A stretch of 64,000 bases of DNA from positions 496,001 to 560,000 of the forward strand of contig NZ_JAGTXB010000001.1 of NCBI RefSeq assembly GCF_018224885.1, written 5' to 3'. Position 1 is the first letter of the stretch. Every line of letters begins with the position of its first letter. The stretch comes from Chitinophaga hostae (GTDB lineage Bacteria > Bacteroidota > Bacteroidia > Chitinophagales > Chitinophagaceae). The position numbers and the translations under genes were made by a program. Positions 47,081 through 54,330 of the stretch are shown here, piece by piece. The notes below the pieces were generated by a model. It had not been told where the DNA came from. It saw only the letters and a program-made list of their open reading frames with translations, and made no database searches.

Positions 47081-47773
47081 TTGGCTATACTGGTGCCGCT
47101 TATAGGTTATCTCGTTGTAGATCACTATGGAAAGAATGTAGTGCCGGTTCCGGGTTACTTCGTCCCTGAAAGAGTAGATACCGTCTCTGAAAATGGTAAA
47201 GTATCTTACGATACCGTTTTTCATAAGATCCGCGACTTCCACCTGACTAACCAATTAGGAGAACAGGTGAGTTTGAAGGACATGGAAGGAAAAGTATTAC
47301 TGGTTGATTTCTTTTTTACTTCCTGCCCAAGTATCTGTCCTACTTTAACAAAAAACCTGAAAAAGGTTCAGAGCGCCTACGTAAAGAACGATTCTTTGCT
47401 GCAGATACTCTCTTTTTCAGTAGACCCGGAAAGGGATACGGTAGACAAGCTGCGTAAATATGCTTATGACTACCAGATCAATCCCGATAACTGGTGGCTG
47501 CTGACCGGTAGTAAAAAAGAAATCTATGACCTCGCCAGAAACGACTTTTTTGTTTCTGTGACAAAAGGAGACGGCGGGCCAGACGACTTTATACACACCG
47601 AAAAGCTGGTGCTGATCGACAAAAACGGAAATATCAGGGGATACTACGATGGCCTGGATTCCAATGCCGTAAAAAGATGCGCAGGCGATATCGCCATACT
47701 GCATCTGGCAAAGGAAAGACACCGGCCGGGTTTTGGGGCCTTTCTCAAAAAACTGTTCTCCGGAGAGAAGTAG
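47081..47773 (+). CDS. SCO1/SenC family protein for CuA assembly
   Basis: 230 aa from TTG 47081, which has AGGAG at 47071-47075 with 5-bp spacing. No ATG or GTG exists upstream in frame before the stop at 47036-47038. However, the codons from 47039 on read VRIITRRALLGVSLAILVPL, which would complete the membrane anchor, so an ATT or ATC start is also possible. SCO motif CxxxC in FFFTSCPSICPTL, and the distal His in DDFIHTEKL. Family role: copper delivery to the CuA centre of CoxB. Last gene of the ctaB unit, ended by a terminator. Confidence 0.9.
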   Translation: MAILVPLIGYLVVDHYGKNVVPVPGYFVPERVDTVSENGKVSYDTVFHKIRDFHLTNQLGEQVSLKDMEGKVLLVDFFFTSCPSICPTLTKNLKKVQSAYVKNDSLLQILSFSVDPERDTVDKLRKYAYDYQINPDNWWLLTGSKKEIYDLARNDFFVSVTKGDGGPDDFIHTEKLVLIDKNGNIRGYYDGLDSNAVKRCAGDIAILHLAKERHRPGFGAFLKKLFSGEK

Positions 47774-47793
47774 CATACATAATTTTATGTGAG

Positions 47794-47840
47794 AGGTGAA
47801 TAGGGAAAAGGTGTTCACCTTTCTTTATTCACCTTTTTTT
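47794..47840 (+). terminator. intrinsic terminator after the SCO gene
   Basis: AGGTGAATA (47794-47802) pairs with TATTCACCT (47826-47834), an inner AAAGGTG/CACCTTT stem stacks inside, and a T run (to 47840) follows. It excludes the in-frame ATG at 47796 as start of the next gene. Confidence 0.82.
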
Positions 47841-47852
47841 ATTAGAGCAGAT

Positions 47853-48425
47853 ATGGAATTTAAAGATAGAAATCTCAATACGCCCATTACCATTGTATCG
47901 ATTGCGATCCCCGCACTGGTAGCGTTATTGTTTGTTTTACCCAAGCCGGATATGCACCCTGGTTTTGATATCAGGATATTACCGCTGTTCCATGCGATCC
48001 TGAATACAGCTACGGCTGTACTGTTACTGGCCAGCCTGTATTTCATCAAAAATGGCCATGTAAAGGCGCATAAAACCACTAACCTGGTGGCGGTGGCACT
48101 ATCTGCGGTTTTCCTGCTTTCATACGTAACATACCATTCCCTGGCGCCTGAAACGCGCTTTGGCGATATTGACCACAACGGTGTGCTCGATGCTGCAGAA
48201 AAAGGAGTGCTGGGTGGCATACGTTATCTGTACTATTTCCTTTTACTGACCCATATTGTATTGGCAGGCATTATTGTGCCCCTGGTGCTTTTTACCCTGC
48301 TGCGCGGGTTCCAGAACGATATTCCCCGTCACCGTAAAATTGCCCGTATTACCTGGCCTATCTGGTTTTATGTGGCCGTTACCGGCGTGATCGTTTATAT
48401 CATGATTTCCCCTTACTACCATTGA
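47853..48425 (+). CDS. DUF420 membrane protein with an EF-hand-like loop
   Basis: 190 aa from ATG 47853; five hydrophobic helices. DUF420 marks: HAILNTATAVLLLASLYFIKNGHVKAHKTTNL and YYFLLLTHIVLAGIIVPLVLFTLLRG. These proteins accompany oxidase clusters (CtaM-like) and are thought to assist haem or oxidase assembly. Between helices 3 and 4 sits a 12-residue loop DIDHNGVLDAAE that fits the calcium EF-hand pattern. Begins after a terminator, so it has its own start or relies on read-through. Confidence 0.9.
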   Translation: MEFKDRNLNTPITIVSIAIPALVALLFVLPKPDMHPGFDIRILPLFHAILNTATAVLLLASLYFIKNGHVKAHKTTNLVAVALSAVFLLSYVTYHSLAPETRFGDIDHNGVLDAAEKGVLGGIRYLYYFLLLTHIVLAGIIVPLVLFTLLRGFQNDIPRHRKIARITWPIWFYVAVTGVIVYIMISPYYH

Positions 48426-48486
48426 TATATTTAGCAGATTTTTTTGGGAGAGATAGCCTAATTTTGTCTGATCAAATGATAATACT

Positions 48487-48702
48487 ATGAAGAAGGCAGG
48501 TTTGTTATTGCTGACAGGTGTTTTAATGATGATGAGCGGATCTGTAATGGCACAGTGTTCACTGTGTACCAAAACGGCGCAGCAGCTGGGCGAAGGTCCG
48601 GCGAAAGGCCTGAATAACGGTATCCTGATGTTGGCTTTAACTCCGCTTGCAATTATTGGATTCCTGGCCTTCCGTTGGTGGAAGAGCAATAAGGAAGCCT
48701 GA
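48487..48702 (+). CDS. 71-aa membrane protein with CxxC, respiratory-cluster tail
   Basis: Signal segment MKKAGLLLLTGVLMMMSGSVMAQ, then CSLCTKTAQQLGEGPAKGLNNG, then one membrane helix (ILMLALTPLAIIGFLAFRWW) and a short basic/acidic end. The Cys pair would face the periplasm. A -7 box TAATTTTG lies at 48459-48466. Function unknown; its place behind the oxidase assembly genes suggests a role in copper/thiol chemistry of oxidase assembly (inference). Confidence 0.75.
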   Translation: MKKAGLLLLTGVLMMMSGSVMAQCSLCTKTAQQLGEGPAKGLNNGILMLALTPLAIIGFLAFRWWKSNKEA

Positions 48703-48730
48703 TAAATAAATTCGAACAACCCAAAAAACT

Positions 48731-49204
48731 ATGATTACCTACAGAAAGGCGGATATAAACGATATCCCGCAGTTGGTGCATCTGCGGCTGCAGTTTCTGA
48801 AAGAAATTTACCCTAAGGCAGATACTTCCCAGGATGTAGTATTGCAGGATCATCTCAGGGTCTACTTAAAAGAACATCTTTCCCAAAATACCTTTGTAAA
48901 CTGGTTTGCCGAAGCAGAAGGCAGGGTAGTGGCCAGTGCCGGCATCGTTTTTTACAACCAGCCGCCACTGTACCACAACCTTGAAGGCAAAGTTGCCTAT
49001 ATCCTGAATGTGTATACGCTCCCCGCTTTCCGGCGTAAAGGCATTGCAAAAGCTTTAATGCAAAAACTAATGGCAGAGGCAAAAGCACGTAATACCGGTA
49101 AGGTAAGCTTACATACCAGTCAGGATGGACGCTTGTTGTACGAACAATTAGGGTTTGCGGCAGGAGATAATGAAATGACCTGCCAGCTACCACGCATACA
49201 ATAA
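48731..49204 (+). CDS. GNAT family N-acetyltransferase
   Basis: 157 aa: ITYRKADINDIPQLVHLRLQFL at the start (motif C/D), acetyl-CoA site VAYILNVYTLPAFRRKGIAKALMQKLM (motif A, Q/RxxGxG/A type as RRKGIA), and NTGKVSLHTSQDGRLLYEQLGF (motif B). Cytosolic acetyltransferase of unknown substrate. 28 bp after the 71-aa gene, possibly same transcript; converges with the MarR gene, stops 4 bp apart. Confidence 0.92.
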   Translation: MITYRKADINDIPQLVHLRLQFLKEIYPKADTSQDVVLQDHLRVYLKEHLSQNTFVNWFAEAEGRVVASAGIVFYNQPPLYHNLEGKVAYILNVYTLPAFRRKGIAKALMQKLMAEAKARNTGKVSLHTSQDGRLLYEQLGFAAGDNEMTCQLPRIQ

Positions 49205-49208
49205 CACC

Positions 49209-49820
49209 CTACTCTTCTTCCCGAAGTTCAAATACAGGGCAATCGATCCTTAAACCACCATTGTTCAGGGAGATTTTCAACTTGTTACAATAGTAGCCCT
49301 TTTTTTCGCCAAGGCAACCGCAGTTAAAGCACATTGGCTGGGTGGAAATCACCTCTTGCTGGTTAAGCTGGTAGATCAGCTGCATCAGTTGTTCCAGTAA
49401 CCCGTTCTGCTCTTTGGCAGGCAGCAGGTCCACTGTATCCTGTAACGGATTTGCAAACTGCTCTACTTTTTTAGCAACCGCCCGTCCCTCCTTTACAAGG
49501 TGCAAGGTGTGGCTACGGGTGTCTGTAGCGCTTGCCTTACGGGTCAGGTACTGCTTTTGCTCCAATGATTTCACTGCATCACTGATGGTGGCCTTGGTCA
49601 TATTGAAATACGATGCCAAAGTTGTAACAGTTCGTTTCTCCTCCGGGTAGTGCAGTAAAAAGGTAAGCACCTGAATCTGTATGGGACTAAGCCCATACTG
49701 GGTGGCCTCCTGCCATAATAGTACGCGGAAGGCTTCTGATAATCGCTCCAGGGAGGCCACTACTTTACTAGATGTGTTTTCTGCCTGCTGTGCGGGGCTG
49801 AATGTGGAAACTTTCCCCAT
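49209..49820 (-). CDS. MarR family regulator with Cys-rich C-terminal extension
   Basis: 203 aa versus about 140-160 for typical MarR. Winged helix in the middle (LSPIQIQVLTFLLHYPEEKRTVTTLASYFNMTKATISDAVKSLEQKQYLTRKASATDTRSHTLHL matches by regions). The last ~45 residues add CFNCGC, then YYCNKL and DCPVF, five Cys in a pattern that could hold zinc or an Fe-S cluster. Probably senses metals, thiols or NO. Candidate targets are its own gene and the downstream-related DUF2024/protoglobin genes transcribed in the same direction. Confidence 0.9.
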   Translation of the reverse strand: MGKVSTFSPAQQAENTSSKVVASLERLSEAFRVLLWQEATQYGLSPIQIQVLTFLLHYPEEKRTVTTLASYFNMTKATISDAVKSLEQKQYLTRKASATDTRSHTLHLVKEGRAVAKKVEQFANPLQDTVDLLPAKEQNGLLEQLMQLIYQLNQQEVISTQPMCFNCGCLGEKKGYYCNKLKISLNNGGLRIDCPVFELREEE

Positions 49821-49924
49821 ATTTTCTTGCTGTCCTTAATAGTTAGTTAGTGGGGCAAGGTACAATATAAATATATGGCGGGAAATAGCATATTAGTGAC
49901 ATTCCTTGTGGAAACACCTTTTTT

Positions 49925-50185
49925 TTAATGACATCCCTCCAGTTCATGAATATAGTAGCCCTTCTGCCGGATCTGTTCCTGCCACCGCGGTATTATTTCA
50001 GTAATATGACAGAAACGGCAATCTTTCTGCGAAACCATCAGGCCCCTTTCCCTTTTGGATTGCAAATAGTCATTGCCAAATATGAGCACTTCCTCAAAAC
50101 AGGTCTCCTTGGTAACTATAATGTCGAAATGCAGGAACTTCCCATCTTTCTTTTTAACATACGTGTCGAAAACAGCGACTTCCAT
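49925..50185 (-). CDS. DUF2024 family protein
   Basis: 86 aa, full-length for the family: VAVFDTYVKKKDGKFLHFDIIV, EEVLIFGNDYL, and the conserved CRFCHITEI segment with a CxxCH, ending RQKGYYIHELEGC. Function of DUF2024 is unknown; the invariant CxxCH is not within an exported protein, so covalent haem is unlikely and metal or redox chemistry is more plausible. 35 bp after the protoglobin gene, so probably co-transcribed with it. Confidence 0.93.
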   Translation of the reverse strand: MEVAVFDTYVKKKDGKFLHFDIIVTKETCFEEVLIFGNDYLQSKRERGLMVSQKDCRFCHITEIIPRWQEQIRQKGYYIHELEGCH

Positions 50186-50220
50186 AGTGTATACTTTTGC
50201 AACTAACGTAAACGGTTATA

Positions 50221-50799
50221 TTAAAAAGGAAGCTGCCGGGTTTCAGGATATACCCATAACAGTACACTGAAACTGATGGCCTTAAACCAGGCCTGTTGCA
50301 TACGCTCTACGTCTTCCCCGGGATGCCCGTACCTGTCCAGGTAAGGCCTGCCTGCTTCAGAAACCGGGTAAATGAAAGTAGATAAGTACCGCAGGTATAC
50401 CATCGGCAATGGCTCCAGTTCACTGGCAGATCCCGGTGTCAGGTGCAGCTGCTCAGCAATCCGTTCTTCAAACTGCCACCAGCTCTTCCCCTCCTGCCGG
50501 GTACAGAGACCAGTGATCCATTGACGGAAATGAGGACGCAGCGTTTCCAGATAACTTGCGTCGGGGGTACCGTCCCGCGTAAAATAGTAAGCGAGATAAT
50601 CGTTCTTTAGAATAAAGTCATACCAGTTATTTAATATATCCTCTGTATGAGCCACCAGTATATTACCAGCCATTATCAGATAGTGCTCGTCTTCATTGGT
50701 GAATAGCAGCATCCTTTTCAGTCTGACTAATGTTTGGGCATCCGGTGGGTATTGGGGGTTTTCAGAGCCAGCTGTGCCATGCCGCATAGCATCGTTCAT
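50221..50799 (-). CDS. protoglobin family haem protein
   Basis: 192 aa, single globin domain. The segment FEERIAEQLHLTPGSASELE followed by PLPMVYLRYL aligns with the protoglobin F-G region, so His119 (in QLHLT) is the likely proximal haem ligand. N-terminal VRLKRMLLFTNEDEHYLIMAG matches helix A-B. No output domain, so it is a stand-alone protoglobin binding O2, CO or NO. Cotranscribed with DUF2024; a MarR gene lies just beyond. Role in NO or oxygen response is inference. Confidence 0.88.
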   Translation of the reverse strand: MNDAMRHGTAGSENPQYPPDAQTLVRLKRMLLFTNEDEHYLIMAGNILVAHTEDILNNWYDFILKNDYLAYYFTRDGTPDASYLETLRPHFRQWITGLCTRQEGKSWWQFEERIAEQLHLTPGSASELEPLPMVYLRYLSTFIYPVSEAGRPYLDRYGHPGEDVERMQQAWFKAISFSVLLWVYPETRQLPF

Positions 50800-50836
50800 A
50801 GATTTTGATTTAGATTCCTTTACGGATTGGTTATTA

Positions 50837-50862
50837 CAAATATAATAAGGTTGCCTAACTAA
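50837..50862 (-). promoter_or_regulatory. protoglobin promoter with imperfect palindromic operator
   Basis: Minus-strand -7 box TATATTTG (complement at 50837-50844). Overlapping its upstream side is a 9-3-9 imperfect palindrome, ATAATAAGG-TTG-CCTAACTAA (50842-50862, six of nine pairs). The half-site TTAGTTAG recurs upstream of the MarR gene (near 49843-49852), which makes MarR binding plausible. The 180-bp gap 50800-50979 also serves the divergent ClC gene; nothing else seen. Confidence 0.4.
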
Positions 50863-50979
50863 AAAAATTATATCAGGGCGTATATTCCTTTGCGTTAGTA
50901 TTTATATATTAATATAATTTTATTTGCGATTGTAAACCGAACACAATAGCTTTGGAACTCCTGAGTATAACCACACTGT

Positions 50980-52263
50980 ATGATTAATTTATTGTACGAT
51001 ATCAATAGAAAAGGTCTCCCACCGGTACCCGTTACTGATGATAACACGGCACCCGCTGCATCCGCTGCATGGCCCCGCAGTTTATATATATCCTTACTGG
51101 CAATGATTACAGCGGCTTCAGGTGTTGCCGCCGGCTGGCTCATCAGTCATATAATACCGGCTATCATGTCGCTGCTGTATAATGGACAACTGCAGCCGGA
51201 AGCAAATGGGGTAGAAAATGATGAACTAGGCATCTGGATCATATTTATACCGGTAGCGGGCGCCCTGTTGCTCACCTGGCTTGGCAGGTACGCTTCTCCT
51301 TTTCTCCAGGCATCAGGACTTGCAGTGGCTATCGGCGCCGGCGCCCCCATGGGAGCAGAAAGCCCGGCCATGATATTTACCGGCGCCCTCGGCAACTGGC
51401 TGGGAAAAATATTCCGCTGCTCTCCGGCAGAGTGTTACATTCTTTTGGTGGCCGGCATCACCAGCACCTTAGGCGGTATCTTCGGCGCCCCGGTAGCCGC
51501 GATATTCCTGGCCATCGAAATATTTTTTTCAGCTTATACACTCGCAGGTTTACTACCTGTAATATGTGCAGCCGTTATAGCCGGCACAGGCAGTTACCTG
51601 ATCCGGGGAACCAATCCGCTATATAGCATGGATCCGGTACCAGGTGTAAACGGGAATGCAATACTGGCCTACCTGGCTGTAGGTCTTCTTATAGGATTAT
51701 GGGCAAGACTATTTACAAAACTGTTCCGCGTGGTAGAGAAATGGTTTGGAAAGCTAACAATGAAAAGCCGATGGTACCTGCTGCTGTCTGCCATACTGGT
51801 AGGCGGCTGCAGCTATGTTTCCACGAAGGTGCCTGGAACAGGAAGTTATTATATTAATGACCTGCTGCATGCGCATGTAACACTGGCGATTTTGTTTGGA
51901 TTGGCGATCATGAAACTGCTGGCATGGCTTTTTTTCTCCGGCGCTTATAAAACCGGCACCGGTATTACGCCTCTGCTGATTGCCGGCGGGGCGGGAAGTT
52001 TGTTGCTCGGTGTATTGATCCAGTTACTGTTCCCCTCACTCATTGTGCATACCGGCATATTGGTATTGGCCGGTATGGGAGCCATGCTGGCCGGCACTTC
52101 CCGGGCTGTGTTAACGGCCGTGGTACTGTCACTGGAGTTAACCCACGATATACATACAGCATTGCCTGTAGCAGGCGCCTGTATTATGGCGTACAGTATA
52201 TCATCGCTTCGCATAAAAAAGCGCAAGGCAACTAAATACCTTGCGCCCGTACCGGAACTTTAA
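50980..52263 (+). CDS. ClC family chloride channel/antiporter-like protein, divergent motifs
   Basis: 427 aa with about 11 hydrophobic segments. The ClC signature helix region is LAVAIGAGAPMGAESPAMIFTGALGNWLGK: the usual G[KR]EGP is AESP, but the gating Glu is kept. A second-half motif reads GTGITPLLIAGGAGSLLG in place of GxFxP. ITSTLGGIFGAPVAAIFLAIE and MGAMLAGTSRAVLTAVVLSLELT match ClC helices. Function: transport of Cl- or another anion; the changed filter may mean other anions (fluoride or unknown). No CBS domains. Convergent with the SMR gene, the coding ends overlapping by 4 bp. Confidence 0.85.
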   Translation: MINLLYDINRKGLPPVPVTDDNTAPAASAAWPRSLYISLLAMITAASGVAAGWLISHIIPAIMSLLYNGQLQPEANGVENDELGIWIIFIPVAGALLLTWLGRYASPFLQASGLAVAIGAGAPMGAESPAMIFTGALGNWLGKIFRCSPAECYILLVAGITSTLGGIFGAPVAAIFLAIEIFFSAYTLAGLLPVICAAVIAGTGSYLIRGTNPLYSMDPVPGVNGNAILAYLAVGLLIGLWARLFTKLFRVVEKWFGKLTMKSRWYLLLSAILVGGCSYVSTKVPGTGSYYINDLLHAHVTLAILFGLAIMKLLAWLFFSGAYKTGTGITPLLIAGGAGSLLLGVLIQLLFPSLIVHTGILVLAGMGAMLAGTSRAVLTAVVLSLELTHDIHTALPVAGACIMAYSISSLRIKKRKATKYLAPVPEL

Positions 52264-52586
52264 TCGTGAGCGGATACAAACTTCAATCCTATAATAGATC
52301 CTATCAGGAGTGCGAGGAAGAATATGCGCCACAGGGCAGCCGGTTCTTTAAAAAACAGCATGCCGGCAATAGCAGTACCTGCTGCACCAATACCAGTCCA
52401 CACTGCATAGGAAGTGCCGATAGGAAGCCCGCTGTTAATAGCTTTGTTAAGAAAAAAGAAACTCAGACTGATACACACAACAAAGCTGACGGAAGGCCAC
52501 AATCTGGAAAAGTTCTCGGAATACTTTAATGAAATAGTAAAACCTATTTCAAACAGTCCACCAATGACAAGGAGTAACCAAGGCAT
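52260..52586 (-). CDS. SMR family exporter, SugE/Gdx guanidinium-exporter subtype
   Basis: 108 aa from ATG 52586; the longer frame starting at 52739 is rejected. Four helices. Glu13 in VIGGLFEIGFTISLKYSENFSR, the proton/substrate Glu of SMR, and GTSYAVWTGIGAAGTAIAGMLFFKEP, which matches the SugE/Gdx subgroup better than EmrE. Known role: Gdx exports guanidinium by proton antiport. No guanidine riboswitch could be identified in the 160 bases upstream. The stop overlaps the end of the ClC gene. Confidence 0.88.
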   Translation of the reverse strand: MPWLLLVIGGLFEIGFTISLKYSENFSRLWPSVSFVVCISLSFFFLNKAINSGLPIGTSYAVWTGIGAAGTAIAGMLFFKEPAALWRIFFLALLIGSIIGLKFVSAHD

Positions 52587-52746
52587 AATACTGAATTTAG
52601 AAAGTAAGAAAAAGAAAAAATATATTGGATATAAAGGGCATGACATGCCTATGCTCCGGGGATCAGAGACCGTAATTAAACACCGCGTAGGTGATAGATA
52701 TGCCGAATGAAGTAAAACGCATGCGGCGAAGGTAGGCAAAAATTAT

Positions 52747-53412
52747 TTAATCAATTCTTTTGAGTGCCTCTCTCCTGCTTAATGGCGCCAGCGTATGACT
52801 GTCAACAAATGCGCGTACGCTGCCAGGATTAGTTTTAGAGTATTCCCGCAACGCCCAGCCAATGGCCTTCTGTATAAAAAATTCTTTGGAGTGCGCATGC
52901 TGCCTGATATACCGGAATAAAAGCTGTTCGTTGGTATGTTGCTTATAAGCATTCTGAAATATGATTGCGGAGCGCTGCAGCCACATATCATCACTGTTGA
53001 TCCAGCTATTGGTGATGGCGGGTTGCGCTGTGCTGAATTTTTTTAGCCAGGGGCCCGCCAGAAATGATACTACATTATCTACGCTATCCCACCACGATTT
53101 GTGCGTAATCATGTATTCAAAGAGATGTATATCTGCTGCTGTCCATTCCTTGCGTAGCTGCTGCATCAGATCGATGGCCGCGTGTTGGTATTCACGTTCC
53201 GGTTTTTTCCATAATGCCTTTATGAGTGCGGGCATATCTGCTGCTGCCGGCAAACCGTGCTGTGCTTTAATCGTGGCGTTGATATAACGTCGGTCAGGGG
53301 TTTTAATGCCCAGGTGCTCAAACTGATCCCGCAGATATCGCTTCATAGCGATCGCATTGTCTGCGTTTGCTGCTGCGGTGTAAGCATTGGTAACCAAAGT
53401 AAGATAACGCAT
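52747..53412 (-). CDS. DNA alkylation repair protein (AlkD-like HEAT-repeat glycosylase)
   Basis: 221 aa, all helical HEAT-like repeats. AlkD family features: KSWWDSVDNVVSFLAGPWL with the conserved Trp/Asp around the active pocket, WLQRSAIIFQNAYK, FFIQKAIGWALREYSKTNP. Removes N3/N7-alkylated purines from DNA without base flipping. The start codon follows the meaB stop directly (TAAATG), so the two are translationally coupled on one transcript. Confidence 0.92.
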   Translation of the reverse strand: MRYLTLVTNAYTAAANADNAIAMKRYLRDQFEHLGIKTPDRRYINATIKAQHGLPAAADMPALIKALWKKPEREYQHAAIDLMQQLRKEWTAADIHLFEYMITHKSWWDSVDNVVSFLAGPWLKKFSTAQPAITNSWINSDDMWLQRSAIIFQNAYKQHTNEQLLFRYIRQHAHSKEFFIQKAIGWALREYSKTNPGSVRAFVDSHTLAPLSRREALKRID

Positions 53413-54327
53413 TTATGCCTGGCTTTTGGTGCTTATATAACGGTAAAGGTTAAACGTTTTTTTCTGCAGCAGCTGTTGGATTTCCTGTTGCAGTTCCTGT
53501 TTCACGATATGCTTCATTCGCCGGTGTTGTATCAGTTGCCAGGCTCTTTCAGCCAGCAGTTGTATATGCCTTTGCTGCTGATGGGAAATAGCTTTATGAT
53601 GTGAGGCTATAGCATCGATAATGTCGTGCATGCCTTCCTGCCTGGTAGCTATTGATTTGATGACAGGTATTTCCCAGTCGCCATGATGCTTGCTGTGCGC
53701 CAGCAGGCGAAGATTTTTCACAAAAATATCTGCATTATCTCTGTCTGCCTTATTTACAATAAAGATGTCGGCAATTTCCATCAAACCGGCTTTCATGGTT
53801 TGTATTTCATCGCCGGCTTCCGGTACTACTACTACAATGGTGGTATCTGCTACGCCGGCAATTTCCACTTCACTTTGTCCTACTCCTACTGTTTCAATGA
53901 ACAGGTAATCAAAGCCGGCAGCTTTGATAAGGTCGCTTACTTCTATGATTTTAGGGCTTAATCCACCTAAAGCGCCTCTGCTGGCCATAGAGCGGATAAA
54001 TACCTGAGGGTGATTGAAATGCTGACTCATCCTGATCCGGTCGCCAAGGAGTGCGCCGAAATTAAATGGAGAAGAAGGGTCTACTGCAATGATGGCTACA
54101 CTTTTCTGTTGTTCCAGCAAGTCGGTGATCAATGCGTTTACAAGTGTACTTTTACCCGCGCCGGGAGGGCCGGTAATGCCTACCACCCTGGTGTGGTTGC
54201 TGACTGGAAGCTGTTCCAGCAGCTGTTCGTAACCCACTGCCTCATTTTCCACCAAAGAAATGCAACGGGCCAGCGACTTAATATTTTTACCCGCCAATCC
54301 GTCTATTAATGATTGGTACATGCCCAC
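53413..54327 (-). CDS. meaB: methylmalonyl-CoA mutase-associated GTPase MeaB (ArgK-type)
   Basis: 304 aa. P-loop GPPGAGKST (53-61), switch regions VAIIAVDPSSPFNFGALLGDRIRM and FIETVGVGQSEVE, NKAD specificity motif (FIVNKADRDNA), and the MeaB helical ends. Chaperone GTPase that loads and protects the adenosylcobalamin-dependent methylmalonyl-CoA mutase. The mutase genes are not in this window. Transcribed with AlkD. Confidence 0.95.
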   Translation of the reverse strand: MGMYQSLIDGLAGKNIKSLARCISLVENEAVGYEQLLEQLPVSNHTRVVGITGPPGAGKSTLVNALITDLLEQQKSVAIIAVDPSSPFNFGALLGDRIRMSQHFNHPQVFIRSMASRGALGGLSPKIIEVSDLIKAAGFDYLFIETVGVGQSEVEIAGVADTTIVVVVPEAGDEIQTMKAGLMEIADIFIVNKADRDNADIFVKNLRLLAHSKHHGDWEIPVIKSIATRQEGMHDIIDAIASHHKAISHQQQRHIQLLAERAWQLIQHRRMKHIVKQELQQEIQQLLQKKTFNLYRYISTKSQA

Positions 54328-54330
54328 ACT

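Noticed and set aside
52587..52746. Possible guanidine riboswitch upstream of the Gdx/SugE-type SMR gene
   Set aside because: Looked for the paired ACGR hairpins of the guanidine-II type and for ykkC-I/III features; only isolated ACGG and ACGC words were found without the expected stems. A covariance search is still needed to be sure.
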